Positions 32,402-45,107 of a stretch of DNA of 64,000 nucleotides are shown here, piece by piece. The DNA is taken from positions 39,875,447 through 39,939,446 of the forward strand of contig OY754970.1 of NCBI GenBank assembly GCA_963576475.1, written 5' to 3'. The notes under the pieces are model-generated. The model searched no databases, was not told the origin of the DNA, and saw nothing but the letters and a program-made list of their open reading frames with translations. The position numbers were made by a program, and so were the translations under genes. The stretch comes from Molanna angustata. Its lineage: Eukaryota; Arthropoda; Insecta; Trichoptera; Molannidae. How positions within the stretch are numbered: position 1 is the stretch's first letter; every line of letters starts with the position of its first letter.

Positions 32402-33540
32402 GATTACATAAATTCAGAATAATTTTATTTAAAACAATTTTTTATGTTTGAATTTATAGAACCCTATATTGTGATAATTTATTATTGATATAATTTTCTG
32501 TTGTTTTTTCTTAAGTATTTTCTTCAGAGAATATCGTTAAAAAAATTAGTTAAGAATTGAATTTTACGATAAATTGTTTCTATAAAAAAATTCAAAATAA
32601 TTAAATGAATGTTCGAATTTATACACTTCATAAATTAATATCTTGATGTAAGAAAGTTTATATTTCTAATTGGTATTACGATAAATGAGTATTTTGTTAT
32701 TTTTTTAAAATCAATTACTTATTATTTATTATGCTTCTTTCATATTTAAAATCTTAAAATCACATAAATAACCACTGCTATCATACTATCTGTAATAGAA
32801 AATCAATGTTATTCTCAATTTACATAAAAGAAATTAAATTTAAAGTTGACACCTTGCCCACGTATTCTTAGTCCGTGGTTCAATGTTTCAAATGTTTTCC
32901 CTAGATTACAAAGTTGCCGGCTCTCATGCTATAGTCGGACATCTGACATTGCGATTAATAATACTTTCATAAACAATCTATAGGTTGATATTTAATAGAT
33001 ATACAATCATAATTTCATTTTTAAATATACTGCGTATACGGTACCTACACTTTCTCAATACATTAATTCAAATGACAATTTAATATAATAGGTATTAATA
33101 CATTTCTTTATATAAATGAATATCTAATCAACCACACTATTAAATGCAATTATAGATCCAGCTTTTTAAATAGAATTATGCAAACATTTTAAATAGAAAA
33201 ATAATATTATTTATGTATGAATTATGCTCGTGCATCTGTAGTATATATCATATTTACTTTTTAGAATAGCTTCTGGACAAATAGTTAAATTAGAATATTG
33301 AAAAATAATTATAAATATGACTGGCAAATATTACTTTAACATTTAAATTAATTTTTACTTATCTTGGGTAGATTGCACCTTTATTAACTTTTCCTCCAAT
33401 AATATATTATTGTCTTTTTTTTGCTTCAATGATCCTTGATTATATACATTAAGAGTGTAGGTATCATTTCTATAAAGATTTACAACTAATTAACGAAACA
33501 ACAATGTTGCAATGAATTCGCAGAGCTAAAATTGTAATAA
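32402..33540. other. No gene seen
   Basis: AT-rich sequence upstream of the gypsy gag. It may contain that element's leader and LTR, but with no second copy the boundaries cannot be seen. Confidence 0.4.
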
Positions 33541-33544
33541 CGGT

Positions 33545-33800
33545 ATGATACCGGTAACGTGACGATCGGGAACAGAGTGGTACCCGCGCCTCGCCCGTGC
33601 GCGTTTATTTACCGCTCGCCGCGTCACCGGCTCATCGTAGGGAAGGTCGTGGCCCTAAACGCCAGACTGCCACACTCGTATCAGAATGACAGTCTTACGA
33701 GATCTACTTTATTTATATGCAGATCATATCAAACATTTTTATATCCTTATTTATTTATTTATTTTTACATCGATAAAAAATATCGATAAAAGCCGAAACA
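33545..33800. promoter_or_regulatory. CpG-rich promoter-like segment with a DRE motif
   Basis: 33545-33665 is rich in CG dinucleotides (gtacccgcgcctcgcccgtg, accgctcgccgcgtcaccgg) in otherwise AT-rich DNA and includes the palindrome-like cggtatgataccg. At 33770-33790, tcgataaaaaatatcgataa contains TATCGATA, the DRE motif of insect housekeeping promoters. No coding exon could be attached, so promoter identity is inference. Confidence 0.3.
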
Positions 33801-34381
33801 CCCCAACTATATAATTTAATTTTCTAACAGAACGAGAACGAATCAACAGTTGGATTAATTCTGAGTATTAAAGGTTTTGTAGGCCTAGAATTTTCTATTT
33901 ATATATTTTGAGAATTTGGGCTCTGTGCATTAAGCGGATCAAAAGTTGTTAGGGTGGACGGACACATATACACAGATAGACAAACAAACACAGAATGTTC
34001 TACTCCTTATTCTAAATTCATCGATCATATGCGCGAAGCCCCTAAGTTGGTGTTTTTTGCATGCAAAAAGTCCACTACGCCATACAAAATGTTCTTTCCT
34101 CGTGCCCGATTCTTGGATAAATACTGTCGATTCAAATATGACTTTTTAAAACCTTTTTCAATAAGGTAAAGGAGCATACAAATAAAAATAAATCTTTTGA
34201 TGTCGTAATTCTGTAATACGCGTGGGATTCTTATTTGCTTTATTGTTATTTTTGTAAATACCAAATACTGATGTCAAATAAATAACTTGGTTTAAAAGAT
34301 TTAGCATTCAAGATCATTCCAAGGGTGCTGAATATATTAGAAAATTACATTTTTTCGATACAAGAGAGTCATGATACTTAC

Positions 34382-34535
34382 CGTTTGTAGGTTTTGTGTG
34401 GGATTCTATCAGATACCTTCTTTGACCGCTTTAAAAGCATCCTCAGCGTTTCCTTACTCTCCTGGAGGACTTTCCCACCCTATCTCTTCCTTTATTTCTC
34501 CACATTCTGTCTTCCTTCCTTCCCTAGTGGGCTGG
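34382..34535 (-). other. Possible non-coding exon
   Basis: The minus strand shows a pyrimidine-rich acceptor (ccttctgtcttcccag) before 34535 and a strong donor gtaagt at 34381-34376. No frame is open through it, and one frame shows coding-like words separated by stops. It could be an exon of a non-coding RNA, a pseudo-exon, or chance. Confidence 0.2.
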
Positions 34536-34635
34536 CTGGGAAGACAGAAGGTTGAGAGGCTTGTTAGTTCTTTTGGAGTGGCCCCTCGCTTTGAGTCGCC
34601 CCCTCTTGACTCATTGCCACACTCTTTCGTTTGAA

Positions 34636-36335
34636 ACCGAATTCTATTGTCAAATATATATTCTCAAAAAGTTCTTTTTTATCATAAAATATTTGGCAGA
34701 AATGTTTCTTTGTAAAATATAACTTTTTTAAGGCAAAAGGACTGCCATTAGAGCTTTACATTTTTACTCTTTTGTCACACAAATAATAGTCGTAAGACGA
34801 AAATAAATGAGGGCGGGGATTTTTATCAATTGAATTTTGAATAATCTATGCATATTATAATTTAAGCTAAAATTAAACATTTATTTTGTTTTAATTTAAG
34901 ATTTTGCATAAGAACACTGCTGAGTTCCAACCGGACTATACACTGATACATGTCACTAGAAACAGGCATCAGCTAAGACCGCCACAGCCAAGAACGACAC
35001 ATGCGCAGCGTCAATATAGCTTTTTGACACCAAGGCTTTATAATAATGATGTACTTACATATATAACTTAATTGTGTACTTAATTTGATTTTTGTTTTTA
35101 TCTAGCAGATTCTGTTAATTTTCACAACAGTAAAAAATTAAGTCCTTCTCCCTTCCTTTTTCCTTGCCATCCTTTCCCGTCACGGGCAAGTGTGTGAAAT
35201 ATATTTTTTTTATTACATATAACAAAAATTACATTATTACATTATTTTAAATATATGAATATGTAAAATAATATATGAATATGTAAATATTAAGTATATT
35301 TAAATTTATTATTTGTTGTATTGTAGGTACATACTTCTATGATTATTTAATGTAGGTACATCGATTGTGGACAAAAGTAATTGGTCTGTCTTATTCAAAG
35401 ACCTTATTACTTTAGTATATAAGGTCTTTGGTCTTATTTTATATTTCATAGTGTATTTTCTATGTTTATCTTATAAAACTGTATTTGTCCCTTAAATAAA
35501 TAAATAATGGATATTGAACAAAACATAATATATCGCAATGATGGGAAAATTTTCCAAGACCTTGTTACTCGTTGGCTGAAGTAGATTGGTAGAGAAGGAT
35601 CTACTTCGGTACTCTTAAATTTTTTGAGATAGAGGCTTTAGAGTTTTTTATCCTGGTTGTCGATATTCTAAGTGAACGGATTTTGTGAAGAAAAAAAGAA
35701 ATCAACCAAATCATATGATCGCAGAGTAACCATAGCAAATTCATATTAGTACTGCCTCTATGTCTAGCGAGGCAGTAAAATTTCCAAATCTGTGGAAAAA
35801 AATATTGTAATTAGGTATAAATTAAATTGTATTTTGTTCCTTAGTAATATTTATACTGTTGGAAATATAGTATTCATTCATTCATTTCATTTTGTCTTTA
35901 TCCATTCTAAGAGGCTATAGTAGGCTATATAGTATATTTTGAAAATAATTTCCCTAGTACCCTCAAAAGATACGTCTTTGAAACAAAGAACAGTTTGTAT
36001 TTAAATCTTAGTACTTTTCTGGTAAAATTAGTTTAGGGAACCCCTTTTATATATTTTTATTGTAAGTAACTAAAAAACTACAAGGCCTATGAAGTAGGTA
36101 CATTTTTATTTTAATCGAAAGAAAATATGAAAATCTACCGGCTGAGTTTTTTGATATTATAACATTTTTAACTATTCTTGATTTATTTAAAAAAAAAAAC
36201 CTCTACATTTTACCTTTTCTTCACGAAAAAACGTTGCATATCACATATTAGGTGATTTACAATATTTTTTCGTGTTTCATACATTAGAAGGTAATTTAGC
36301 GTGCATTTTGTGTGCATCCGTATACCCAGGGTATA
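34636..36335. other. No gene seen
   Basis: AT-rich DNA with a taaataaataaataatgg run at about 35492 that resembles a LINE tail. No reverse transcriptase codons were recognised. Confidence 0.4.
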
Positions 36336-36339
36336 CGAG

Positions 36340-36440
36340 GGTCTTAAATACAAAGTCAACATAGGCACACATTGGTAAAACATTTAGCTTTTGTGCTAGC
36401 ATTTTAGGTTCGATTCCCAGCAGTGGAAAATATTTTAAAA
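36340..36440 (+). mobile_element. SINE-like tRNA-derived fragment
   Basis: aacatttagcttttgtgcta and gcattttaggttcgattccc contain a B-box (ggttcgattcc) with a weak A-box. It is similar in layout to SINE family A. The 68-codon antisense open frame across it is incidental. Confidence 0.5.
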
Positions 36441-36712
36441 TTAGTTTCTTTCGCATATCCTTGCTTCTCTGAACTAGAAACACAAGCTATTTTGGAGAAA
36501 TTGTCAAAATACTCGCCACTTGTACAGGGTGTACGGAAGTGTTAATTATAATTATTACTATAGAGAGTACATAATATGAAATTTATGTTCTTATGCACAA
36601 CAGCACAACCTAATTTTAAAAGTTTTATTGGCTTATATATTATTATGTGTTAAATAGATTGACTGCGAGCTGAATAGTTTTTAATAGACGAGTATTCATT
36701 TATAATAGTTTA

Positions 36713-36860
36713 CTCACAAAGTTTAGCGATGAGGTTCACCACCCATTATGAATGTTGCCTTTTAAGGTGATACACGCATCTGTCGTGCTTCCTTTATAAG
36801 GTAAATCACACCCGCACTCGCTGGTTACCCCACATTGTTGGATATGCGGTGATGATATAT
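36713..36860 (+). mobile_element. SINE-like repeat B, 3' part
   Basis: ctcacaaagtttagcgatga, ggttcaccacccattatgaa, gcactcgctggttaccccac follow the same order as the copy at 23390-23575. Confidence 0.75.
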
Positions 36861-37009
36861 TACTTACAATGCGCAAGAGGCGAGTTTATTCAATTTGTTC
36901 CTACTATATAGTTTTTCCTACCTTATAATTGAATCTAATACAGTTTATTTTTTAATACTCGCTATTTCTGTTAATTTTACGAATGCGTATTTTTTCATCA
37001 TGTTTCCAA

Positions 37010-37610
37010 CAATATAAGACTGTTATAACTGCTGTCTTACAAGTATTTTCTGGTAACAATGTAAGAGAATTATTTCTGTCTAACAGTTTAACAATAATAT
37101 AAAACTGATATACTTGTTGTCTTACAAGTATTTTCTGGTAACAATGTACCTACGAGTATCATTTCTGTCAAACAGCTTAACAACAATATAAGACTGATAT
37201 AACTGCTGTCTTACAAGTATTTTCTGGTAACAATGTAAGAGCATTATTTCTGTCTAACAGTTTAACAATAATATAAGACTGATATACCTGCTGTCTTACA
37301 AGTATTTTCTGGTAACAATGTACCTACGAGTATCATTTCTGTCAAACAGCTTAACAACAATATAAGACTGATATAACTGCTGTCTTACAAGTATTTTCTG
37401 GTAACAATGTAAGAGCATTATTTCTGTCTAACAGTTTAACAATAATATAAGACTGATATACCTGCTGTCTTACAAGTATTTTCTGGTAACAATGTACCTA
37501 CGAGTATCATTTCTGTCAAACAGCTTAACAACAATATAAGACTGATATTGACTGATGCTGTCTTACAAGTATTTTCTGATAACAATGTACGAGCATGACG
37601 AGTACGAGAG
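37010..37610. repeat. 174-bp dimeric tandem repeat (7 monomers)
   Basis: The word tcttacaagtattttctg occurs at 37035, 37120, 37209, 37294, 37383, 37468 and 37561, so spacings alternate 85 and 89 bp (the last is 93). Odd and even monomers differ: one has tgtaagagcattatttctgt, the other tgtacctacgagtatcattt. The array amplified as dimers. Confidence 0.9.
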
Positions 37611-37804
37611 TTTTTTTTCTTTTGTAATATCTTTTTCAATCATAAAAGTTCTTAGTTTGTATTAGTCTCTGTTTACCTTTTTCAATATAATGAGGTACGA
37701 GTAATGTGTATCTCCCTACTAAAAATACCATTCTTAATTTTTATTCCAAAATCCTACTTTATCAAAATTTTCATTTACAAAATAAACAGAGCTTGATGTT
37801 ATGT

Positions 37805-38100
37805 CTACCATACCATACCATCACGCCATTTCCTTATTTGGGGTAGGCAGAGAGAACCGAACGCCAGACTCCTCTCTCTTGAAATACATTCCTCGCTTCA
37901 TTCACGTCCATACATCGTCTCATACACGCTATTCTATTATTCTTACTTCTAACATCACCATCTTTCAAAATCCCATTTATGTGATCGTGCCAACTTTTTC
38001 TTGGCCGACCTCTACTTTTCGTTCCTCTTTTATCAGACTTATATATTTTTTTTGTCAGACGGTCATCACTCATTCTTTCTATGTCTAAATTGATATTATT
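37805..38100 (-). pseudogene. LINE C-terminal tail with SINE-type 3' end
   Basis: The minus-strand frame DRLTKKIYKSDKRG, RGRPRKSWHDHINGILKDGD, CMRRCMDVNEARNVFQERG, WRSVLSAYPK is a well-conserved LINE polymerase ending, open for 89 codons. Immediately after it, ttcggttctctctgcctacc and atggcgtgatggtatgg match the 3' end of the SINE at 6088. It is 5'-truncated at about 38100. Confidence 0.85.
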
Positions 38101-38164
38101 CATATCGCCTCTGAACTTTTATTTTTTTCATTTAAACATGTCGGAAATCGCCAGCATAAAGTTT

Positions 38165-38362
38165 CCATTCTCTTTGTCCGAAGAAGCGTACTACATAGCT
38201 GTGAGAAGGGTTTGCAATCTGCTAAAGAAAAAATATTCGGATCTCAAAAAGACCCAGGTTGTTAGAAGGTCGAAACACAGAATTCTGAAGATCGCTGCTG
38301 TGTTAAATAAAGAAGTTCGAGAAGCGACTGGTTCGTGTATGTTGAAGGTTTAATGTGAATGG
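38165..38362 (-). pseudogene. Jockey-like LINE 3' fragment
   Basis: On the minus strand this is the same segment as 10105-10320 (shared words: gaagttcgagaagcgact, aaacacagaattc, gggtttgcaatct). The longest plus-strand open frame over it is antisense. It lies head to head with the end of the preceding LINE tail. Confidence 0.7.
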
Positions 38363-38470
38363 GTGTTAATTGTACCTACACCTTCCGCTAAGACATCAGT
38401 AAATTATTGCACACTGCCATCAGGAAGCGCCTCTAAGGTTGAATTTTCAGAGCCAGGATTAGTACATTAT

Positions 38471-39031
38471 GACCCGATTGCAGAGTCCTAGGTAACTAAA
38501 TACTAACTTCTAACCTCACTGAAGTATTTAGTATTCATAAGTTAGCAGTTGCATTGCAGAGTATTTCAGAGGTCGATGGCGTAGAATTTCACATTATTGT
38601 GTACGGAGAAAAGAGAGTTTTCTATTAGTTTAAACTGACGTTCCAAATGATTTTTTGTCATAACGACACTAACACATGTAACCAAGCTAACACTGACAGC
38701 TCGATGTCACGATTTTTCTGAAATTCCAGCGAATTTTTGGCATCTCGTATGGATCGCTGATTTGAGAAAATTACCAAATACATATTCAACGAAGCTGATA
38801 AAATCATCATCCACCGAAAAAATCTCGTATTTTTAACAAATGTTAGTTTACGCCGATGCGCATGCGCTAAGTATTTAGATATGTCTCTGCAATGCAATTC
38901 TCATACAAAAATTTCGTAGCATCATCAAGTTAGGAAGCCATGTGATCTCGTAACTTATGTGAGTGACTGTGCAATGAAATTATGGGTAGTATTTAGAATT
39001 TAGTACTAAGGTCGGACTCTGCATTCGGACC
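38471..39031. mobile_element. MITE with TIRs of about 40 bp
   Basis: Left gacccgattgcagagtccta then ggtaactaaatact is matched in reverse by agtatttagaatttagtact then aaggtcggactctgcattcgg on the right. Inner copies of ctctgcaat/attgcagag also pair. No coding capacity. Confidence 0.65.
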
Positions 39032-40439
39032 TATCTCCCTCCCAGATGCGGCCATCTTGTATTATCTATATATCTTCTATACAAATTATAAATTAATCCA
39101 ACTTGGATTAAAATCTCGATCCTTTTGTATGTCCATTACTTACCGTTCATCTAACGATCTGTCAAAATTAACGTTGTTTTTTTCGAAATAAAGATGAAAT
39201 TTCCAGATGGTAATAGACTTGCCACTTGCGCAGGGTACAAGGAAATCTTTATTATTAATGTAATCCATATATTATATTATACTCGTATTGTAACCATTGA
39301 TGAATTTAGAGTATAGTGGTTCTGTATTTTTTTTAAATACCCATTAAAGTTATACAAATCTACAGGGCTGGATCCATTTTATGATCCAAAGGTTGAAAGG
39401 TCCATCAGGCGTTGAAAAAATTGTGTGCGCATAAAAAAGCAATAATTACATTATTTTTTCAATAAATTATTTCTAGTTAACATATTTTGCTACTTTTCAA
39501 CTATAGAGGCTCCGTGTTTTAAAATTAGTTTGCATGGTCGGTACATATTATAAATTGCAAAAAAAAATTCACATAAAAATATTTTTTAATTATACGGGCA
39601 ATCCAATAATAAATTATTGCAACTTGTGACAGTGCAGAAACAATTGTTATAGAAAAAAATTAACTATCGAACAATTATTATCTCAAACTGAGCCTCTTAA
39701 ATTGACAAGTTTCAAATTTAACTTACATTTTTAATTTTCGTATTTATTGTCAGTGTTTTTGATTCAAATTGTTTTATTTATTTTCTATATTATCTAATAT
39801 TAGCCTGAGTTGGCTGTGAGATTTTCTTATATTCAATTACTTTTTTTTTGTATTCAGAAACAACAGGAGAATGGATGTAAGGTTTGGAATATGAAATAAA
39901 ATAAAATAAAACACTTGTTTATTTGTTTGAACAATGTCCATATTATATTTATTCCCACATACACACGGCACGATGTGAACCTTGTCTTAAATCATTGTGA
40001 TCGTATAGGTATATGTACATTGCACAATATGTATACATACATCATCATACATCCAATGCCCGGAGGGGCCATCTTATTCATTTATTTATTTATTTTGTTC
40101 ATAATAATAATAATAATAATCATAATAATAATGTTTAGATATACATTAATGCTTCAATAACTCAAAATGCACCCGTACACACAAAATAGTAGCATGATCG
40201 AGTGACAATTCATTTATTTATTATTATAATGCTTTTTAATTTTGTGTTTGTCACGGTGTACAAAATTCTTAACTGTACAGTCAGTTTATCATATGCCTCC
40301 ATCGCCTTCCTTGTAGTTTCATTAATAGTGTTAACTTTATTATCATATGTATGTATCCTACTAAGTGTTATCGTAAATTATGCAAATATTTCATTACAAT
40401 CTGAGTGAAAAGCATCCATACGGAGCATATGGTTATTGC

Positions 40440-40600
40440 TTTGTTATTGCTGGGAGCCGTGATACGGTCTCCGGGATAGAGGGAGGGGGGTGTGCGGGAG
40501 GGGTGTCGCGGGCGACGGCGTGCGGCGAGCGGCAATCGGCGAGCAGCGGCGATCGGCGTGCGGCAAACGGCTGGCGTCAGACCGCGCGCGCGCTGTGCTC
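40440..40600. other. CpG-rich patch with degenerate 12-bp repeats
   Basis: Contains cggcgagcggcaatcggcga, gcagcggcgatcggcgtgcg and a gcgcgcgcgc run. It is strongly unlike its AT-rich neighbours. It could be a CpG-rich promoter, or a structured UTR element if the minus-strand transcript reaches here. Confidence 0.5.
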
Positions 40601-42989
40601 TTGCAACCAATATGTCATTTACCGTACGAAAGATGACATTTTTAATCTTTTAAAAAATTTAAAAATTCAATCAAAACGTCGTTAGTATAACAGTAAAATT
40701 TGGACAGTACGTTTTGTTTGAGTATATAAGTAAGGCCCATGATAAAAGTTTGAATTAAATACAACAAAAACATACAGTATATGAATAAATATTGTCGAGA
40801 TACATGTTGTTTCGGGAGATAATTATGTATACATTGTGAGACGCGAGATTTCAGACAGCGCGAGGACACGCGGTTCTTGCAGAGAGGATGGACCCATAAC
40901 TGACAATATCGCGAATCTACGACGGCTGCGAACCATCTCGCGTCCCGTACACACATCTCATGTTTTAGATAGAGATTGTTTATAATTACATCGATATATA
41001 TTAATATTAAATAATGGGACTATAATATATAATAAGAAATTTTTTTATATTTCTTACACCACAAATGTATACACAATGAGATAAAAATCACTTATGAATG
41101 TATTTATCATAAAAAATGAGATATAATTATAGCGGCCCCGAGACCTCAGGCTCGAGGAACCGACCAAGCAACACCGCACCAAGGCAGCGGATTCTCATTC
41201 CACAATTATCGGGAGCTTTCATTGCAAAATCCACTATCTAAGTTAAATATAACATTTATACTTATTACTTCAACCCTCACCGAGGAGATAAAGAGAGAGA
41301 ATAATGTACAAGTAAAAGGGGGAGATCTGTTCCGACGAGACACCAAAGTCATATGTAGATACTATTTTGATATTTAAACATACAATTGAACAAAAATCTC
41401 TAAGATGTTTTACAACTAAAGTTCAAATATTATTAAGAAACAGAAAGAAATAAGGCCGAATGAACTATAGCAGGAAACGAATCCAAGTCTGTCAATATTC
41501 ACCTTTTAAAGGTTGGGATCGTCACCTCGACTTTAGTGTCCGTTGTTGTCGGTGGGGTTTGGCGGTTTTGGGCGGGGGATGTTCGATACAGTGTGGGTGA
41601 TACGTTACATACGCACGCACGATACATATACATATTACAAACATGAACGCGCCTGGGGGAATCCGCATAGTGGAACAGAACACGACAGCCAAGAAATTGT
41701 GATAATACATCAAAAGTGTGATAAAATTTTATATTTTATTTTTTTTTATTATTTTCTATACAATTGTAAATATATAATATATATTTATGACACCGAGTAA
41801 AATATTGATCATGTTAATTCCTTAAATACATAAGTAATTGATTTTTATTGCTATTGAAAATCAGTCAGCACGCGAAGCACGCAATTTAGAAGAAAATCGA
41901 ATTTAAAAAAACTTCAGCTGGGCAAAAAAAATTAAATTGTGCGATATAATTATGTCAAAAAAATCAACTATCGCGTTATTCTTTACAATTTTAAGAATAA
42001 CACTTAGAAATGAAATTAGATTTCAATTAAAAATAATTTAATTTAAGCGTGTAGGTATAAGTAAGTATATAATATATACATTAGATTCATTTATTTTTGA
42101 TTGTGAACACGAATATAATATAAAATATATTGTTGTTGTGCCGATCAGCCACATTCGTAGCGCAATATAAATTGATAAATAATGTGAATAAATATATAAA
42201 TAAACGATTACTGACTGTATTATCAATATAAGTGCGTCTAATAATATTATTCACACATATAACTTTTATTATACATAGACATTTAAATATACGTTGCAAC
42301 CGATATACATAATAATAAATATGAATAAAGTACACGATAATAAAAAATAGATATACTCGATTATAATTTTAAATTAATTGAATTCGTAAGGGGTAGTTTT
42401 AGACAGGTTTAGGCTAGTAACAGGGTAAACGATCGAATCAACTGCTGCCTGCTTGAAAATAAATGAATTAAAAGGGGCAACTGTATTACATGCGACGCCC
42501 CTGTTACACATCACATATTGTTTTATAAATCATCCGATTTTAAATAAGAAGGCTTTTATCGCATTGTGTGTGTATAATCACGGTTTTATTACAAAATTAT
42601 GAAATATTTTTCATTTTGTACCAAATAACTATATTAAAAAAATCAATGACTACAGTTTTTATTGTAACTGTATGCATTGGTTCTCGTTTAAAATCTTTTT
42701 AGAATATGTTAAGCAAAAAATTGGGAAACTTGATTAGTTACGAACGATTCTAAAGAATCTTCGAATGAACCGTTCAATGTAACAAGCCGACAGCAGAGAT
42801 TGATCTTTGTATGATTCCTGATGTCCTGGTACCCCCAGTTTCAGGTTCTATAGATTGTAATAACCTTTGGTCCACATATCATATCTCGACTACGCACCTA
42901 CGATACTTCTAAGGCGCCTTTGCCTGTTCACGATTGAAGGGCACCTCTACGATGCTACACATTTACCAGTCGTTTCTTCTAAGTAACTA

Positions 42990-43330
42990 TCGTCTCGAAA
43001 ATATGTAAACATATACGTAAAGGTTACAAAAATATGTCAACACATACGTAAAGGTTACGCAAATATGTCAACATACACGTAAGGGTTGCGCAAATATATT
43101 GACACGTCGTAAAAATTCCAAAACTACGTTAAAATAGGGATTAATAAAAATAACGCGAGCATTCCGACATAGATGTACGTAAAAGTTACACAATTGATGT
43201 CTGCATGTGTCAAAATGTGCGTAATAGTTATGTAACTATGATAACCTACACGTAAAAGTTACGCCGTTTCAACATAAGCGCGCGTACAGGTTACGCAAAT
43301 ATGTCAACATATTCCGCGAGGGATACGAAA
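42990..43330. repeat. About 34-bp degenerate minisatellite
   Basis: Repeated words acgtaaaggttac, gcaaatatgtcaacata recur roughly every 34 bp from 43000 to 43110, then in diverged form to 43320. Confidence 0.75.
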
Positions 43331-45093
43331 ATAAAAAATTTATTTTTTATTTAATTCGCATTTAGTACCTTAATGTTGAGATCTGTTCGCGTATTCGATG
43401 TAACAAAATCTAATTAAAAAATGAGGACATTCTAGAATAATTAATATACAGACAACGCAAAAGAGAAACTAACTATGAACATGTATGATAAAGCATTATA
43501 CATATCTTAGTATTTTTTTATTACGACGTAATAATATAAACTTACAAATATTATTAGTACATAATATAATATAGAAAATAACAACAAATAACATAAATAA
43601 CATAAACGATATTAACATTATAATAATAATTATAGTGATGTTGAAAAAAACTTGACGCTCATTTTGAAGAGATACTTTATTTAAAGCATGCGGCTGCTTG
43701 ACACTGCTTTATCGATAAAAAAAACAAAATTTCCATCTCGAATTTTTAACTCGACAACAACTAATAAAAAATAAAAATATTTTACAATTGGAAAAACGAT
43801 TATATAAAAAATGGCCGGGAATTTGTGTCCGTAAGAAAAAAATGAGAAAACAAAGATATATCATTAACACCTAGGTCATCTTAAACAGATATTTTTTTTA
43901 TTTTACATACAATTCCCTACCTACGTTTGGGTAATAATAGATAGCGTCAGTGCACACAATGTATTGTTATACACCTCGACCTCATTGGTAGCAGTTATTT
44001 CTAACAGACTGTACGGTAATTTTTTTCAAAAATTTGCGCTCGCAATTTTTATTGTCAGGATATAACTATAATATTACAATATGATTTGATATTAAGAAGA
44101 AAAAAAATAATAAATCCATTTTAATATGATTGGGCTACATTCAATTTTTTGTCCATTTTTCTAAAATGGACTTGATCAATGATGATAAATCAAGGTAATG
44201 CCATTAAAAAAAATAATGTATCAATTTATTAGTGTTGCAAGGAATTAACGCAACAATGTTATTACAACGTTATCGGCAAACAAAGTTTTTTTTGTGCTTA
44301 GTATTTTTTTAGTTGCGAGTTATGGCATTTTACATTTTTCATTGTCATTGATTAAAATTGTGTAACACGTTTCGGCGAAGTTTTTCACACCGAAAATAAA
44401 AAAAAATCAGTTAAAATTACTTATTTATTTATTTAATAATATTTTACCTCAAAAATATAGGTTTTTATTTGTGTGTATTTAACAAAATGTGACATTTCTC
44501 ACGTTCTGTGTTGCACGAAAAAGAGTTGAAAATTTGTTTCACAATCAATTTGTTGTAATGTTGGAATTCTAAAAATATTTATTATATTGCTTCTTAGTTA
44601 ATAAATTTATTAAGATATAATTTTAAAACGCTATTCGTTATGTGGTGTTGGAGTTATCGTGGTATATAATTGAAAAAAGTTAAATATATTTAATAATATG
44701 ACATGATGGATTCATTGTATTAACTATGAAGGTGGAATACTTTAGATCTTGGACGGCAGGTGGCTACAGAAGCTCACAAAAATAATGACAAAAAGGGAGA
44801 TCTTTTTTTGTTGATAAAAACTGCGTTAGAACTGCATATGACAGAATCGATACTAATTCTTATTTTGTTTGGTGTTTTAATTTTTGTTCTTGACAAAGGC
44901 GACCCTGGTTAAAAGAGGCCATCAGGGTTTATTAATAGCGAAATTGCAGACACGTTACATTTTTTTCGAGACGTTTCAAATGAAATCAGTCAAATGCAGC
45001 TCCTTTACCAAATCATCATTTGCGACATACTGTAAGGTGAGGAACGATTTATTGACAATCATAACGAGTGAAACTTGGCAAAACTGGAGATCA

Positions 45094-45107
45094 GGGGGGG
45101 GGGGGGG
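45094..45107. repeat. G14 homopolymer
   Basis: Fourteen consecutive G; on the minus strand a C14 tract. It is next to the G-rich stretch 45130-45170. Confidence 0.9.

Noticed and set aside
34371..34634. Plus-strand 87-codon open frame as a gene
   Set aside because: No recognisable domain and no splice or promoter support; the opposite strand has better exon-like borders, though still weak.
40368..40685. Open frames on both strands of the CpG-rich patch
   Set aside because: High GC alone keeps frames open; no start context, splice sites or domain.
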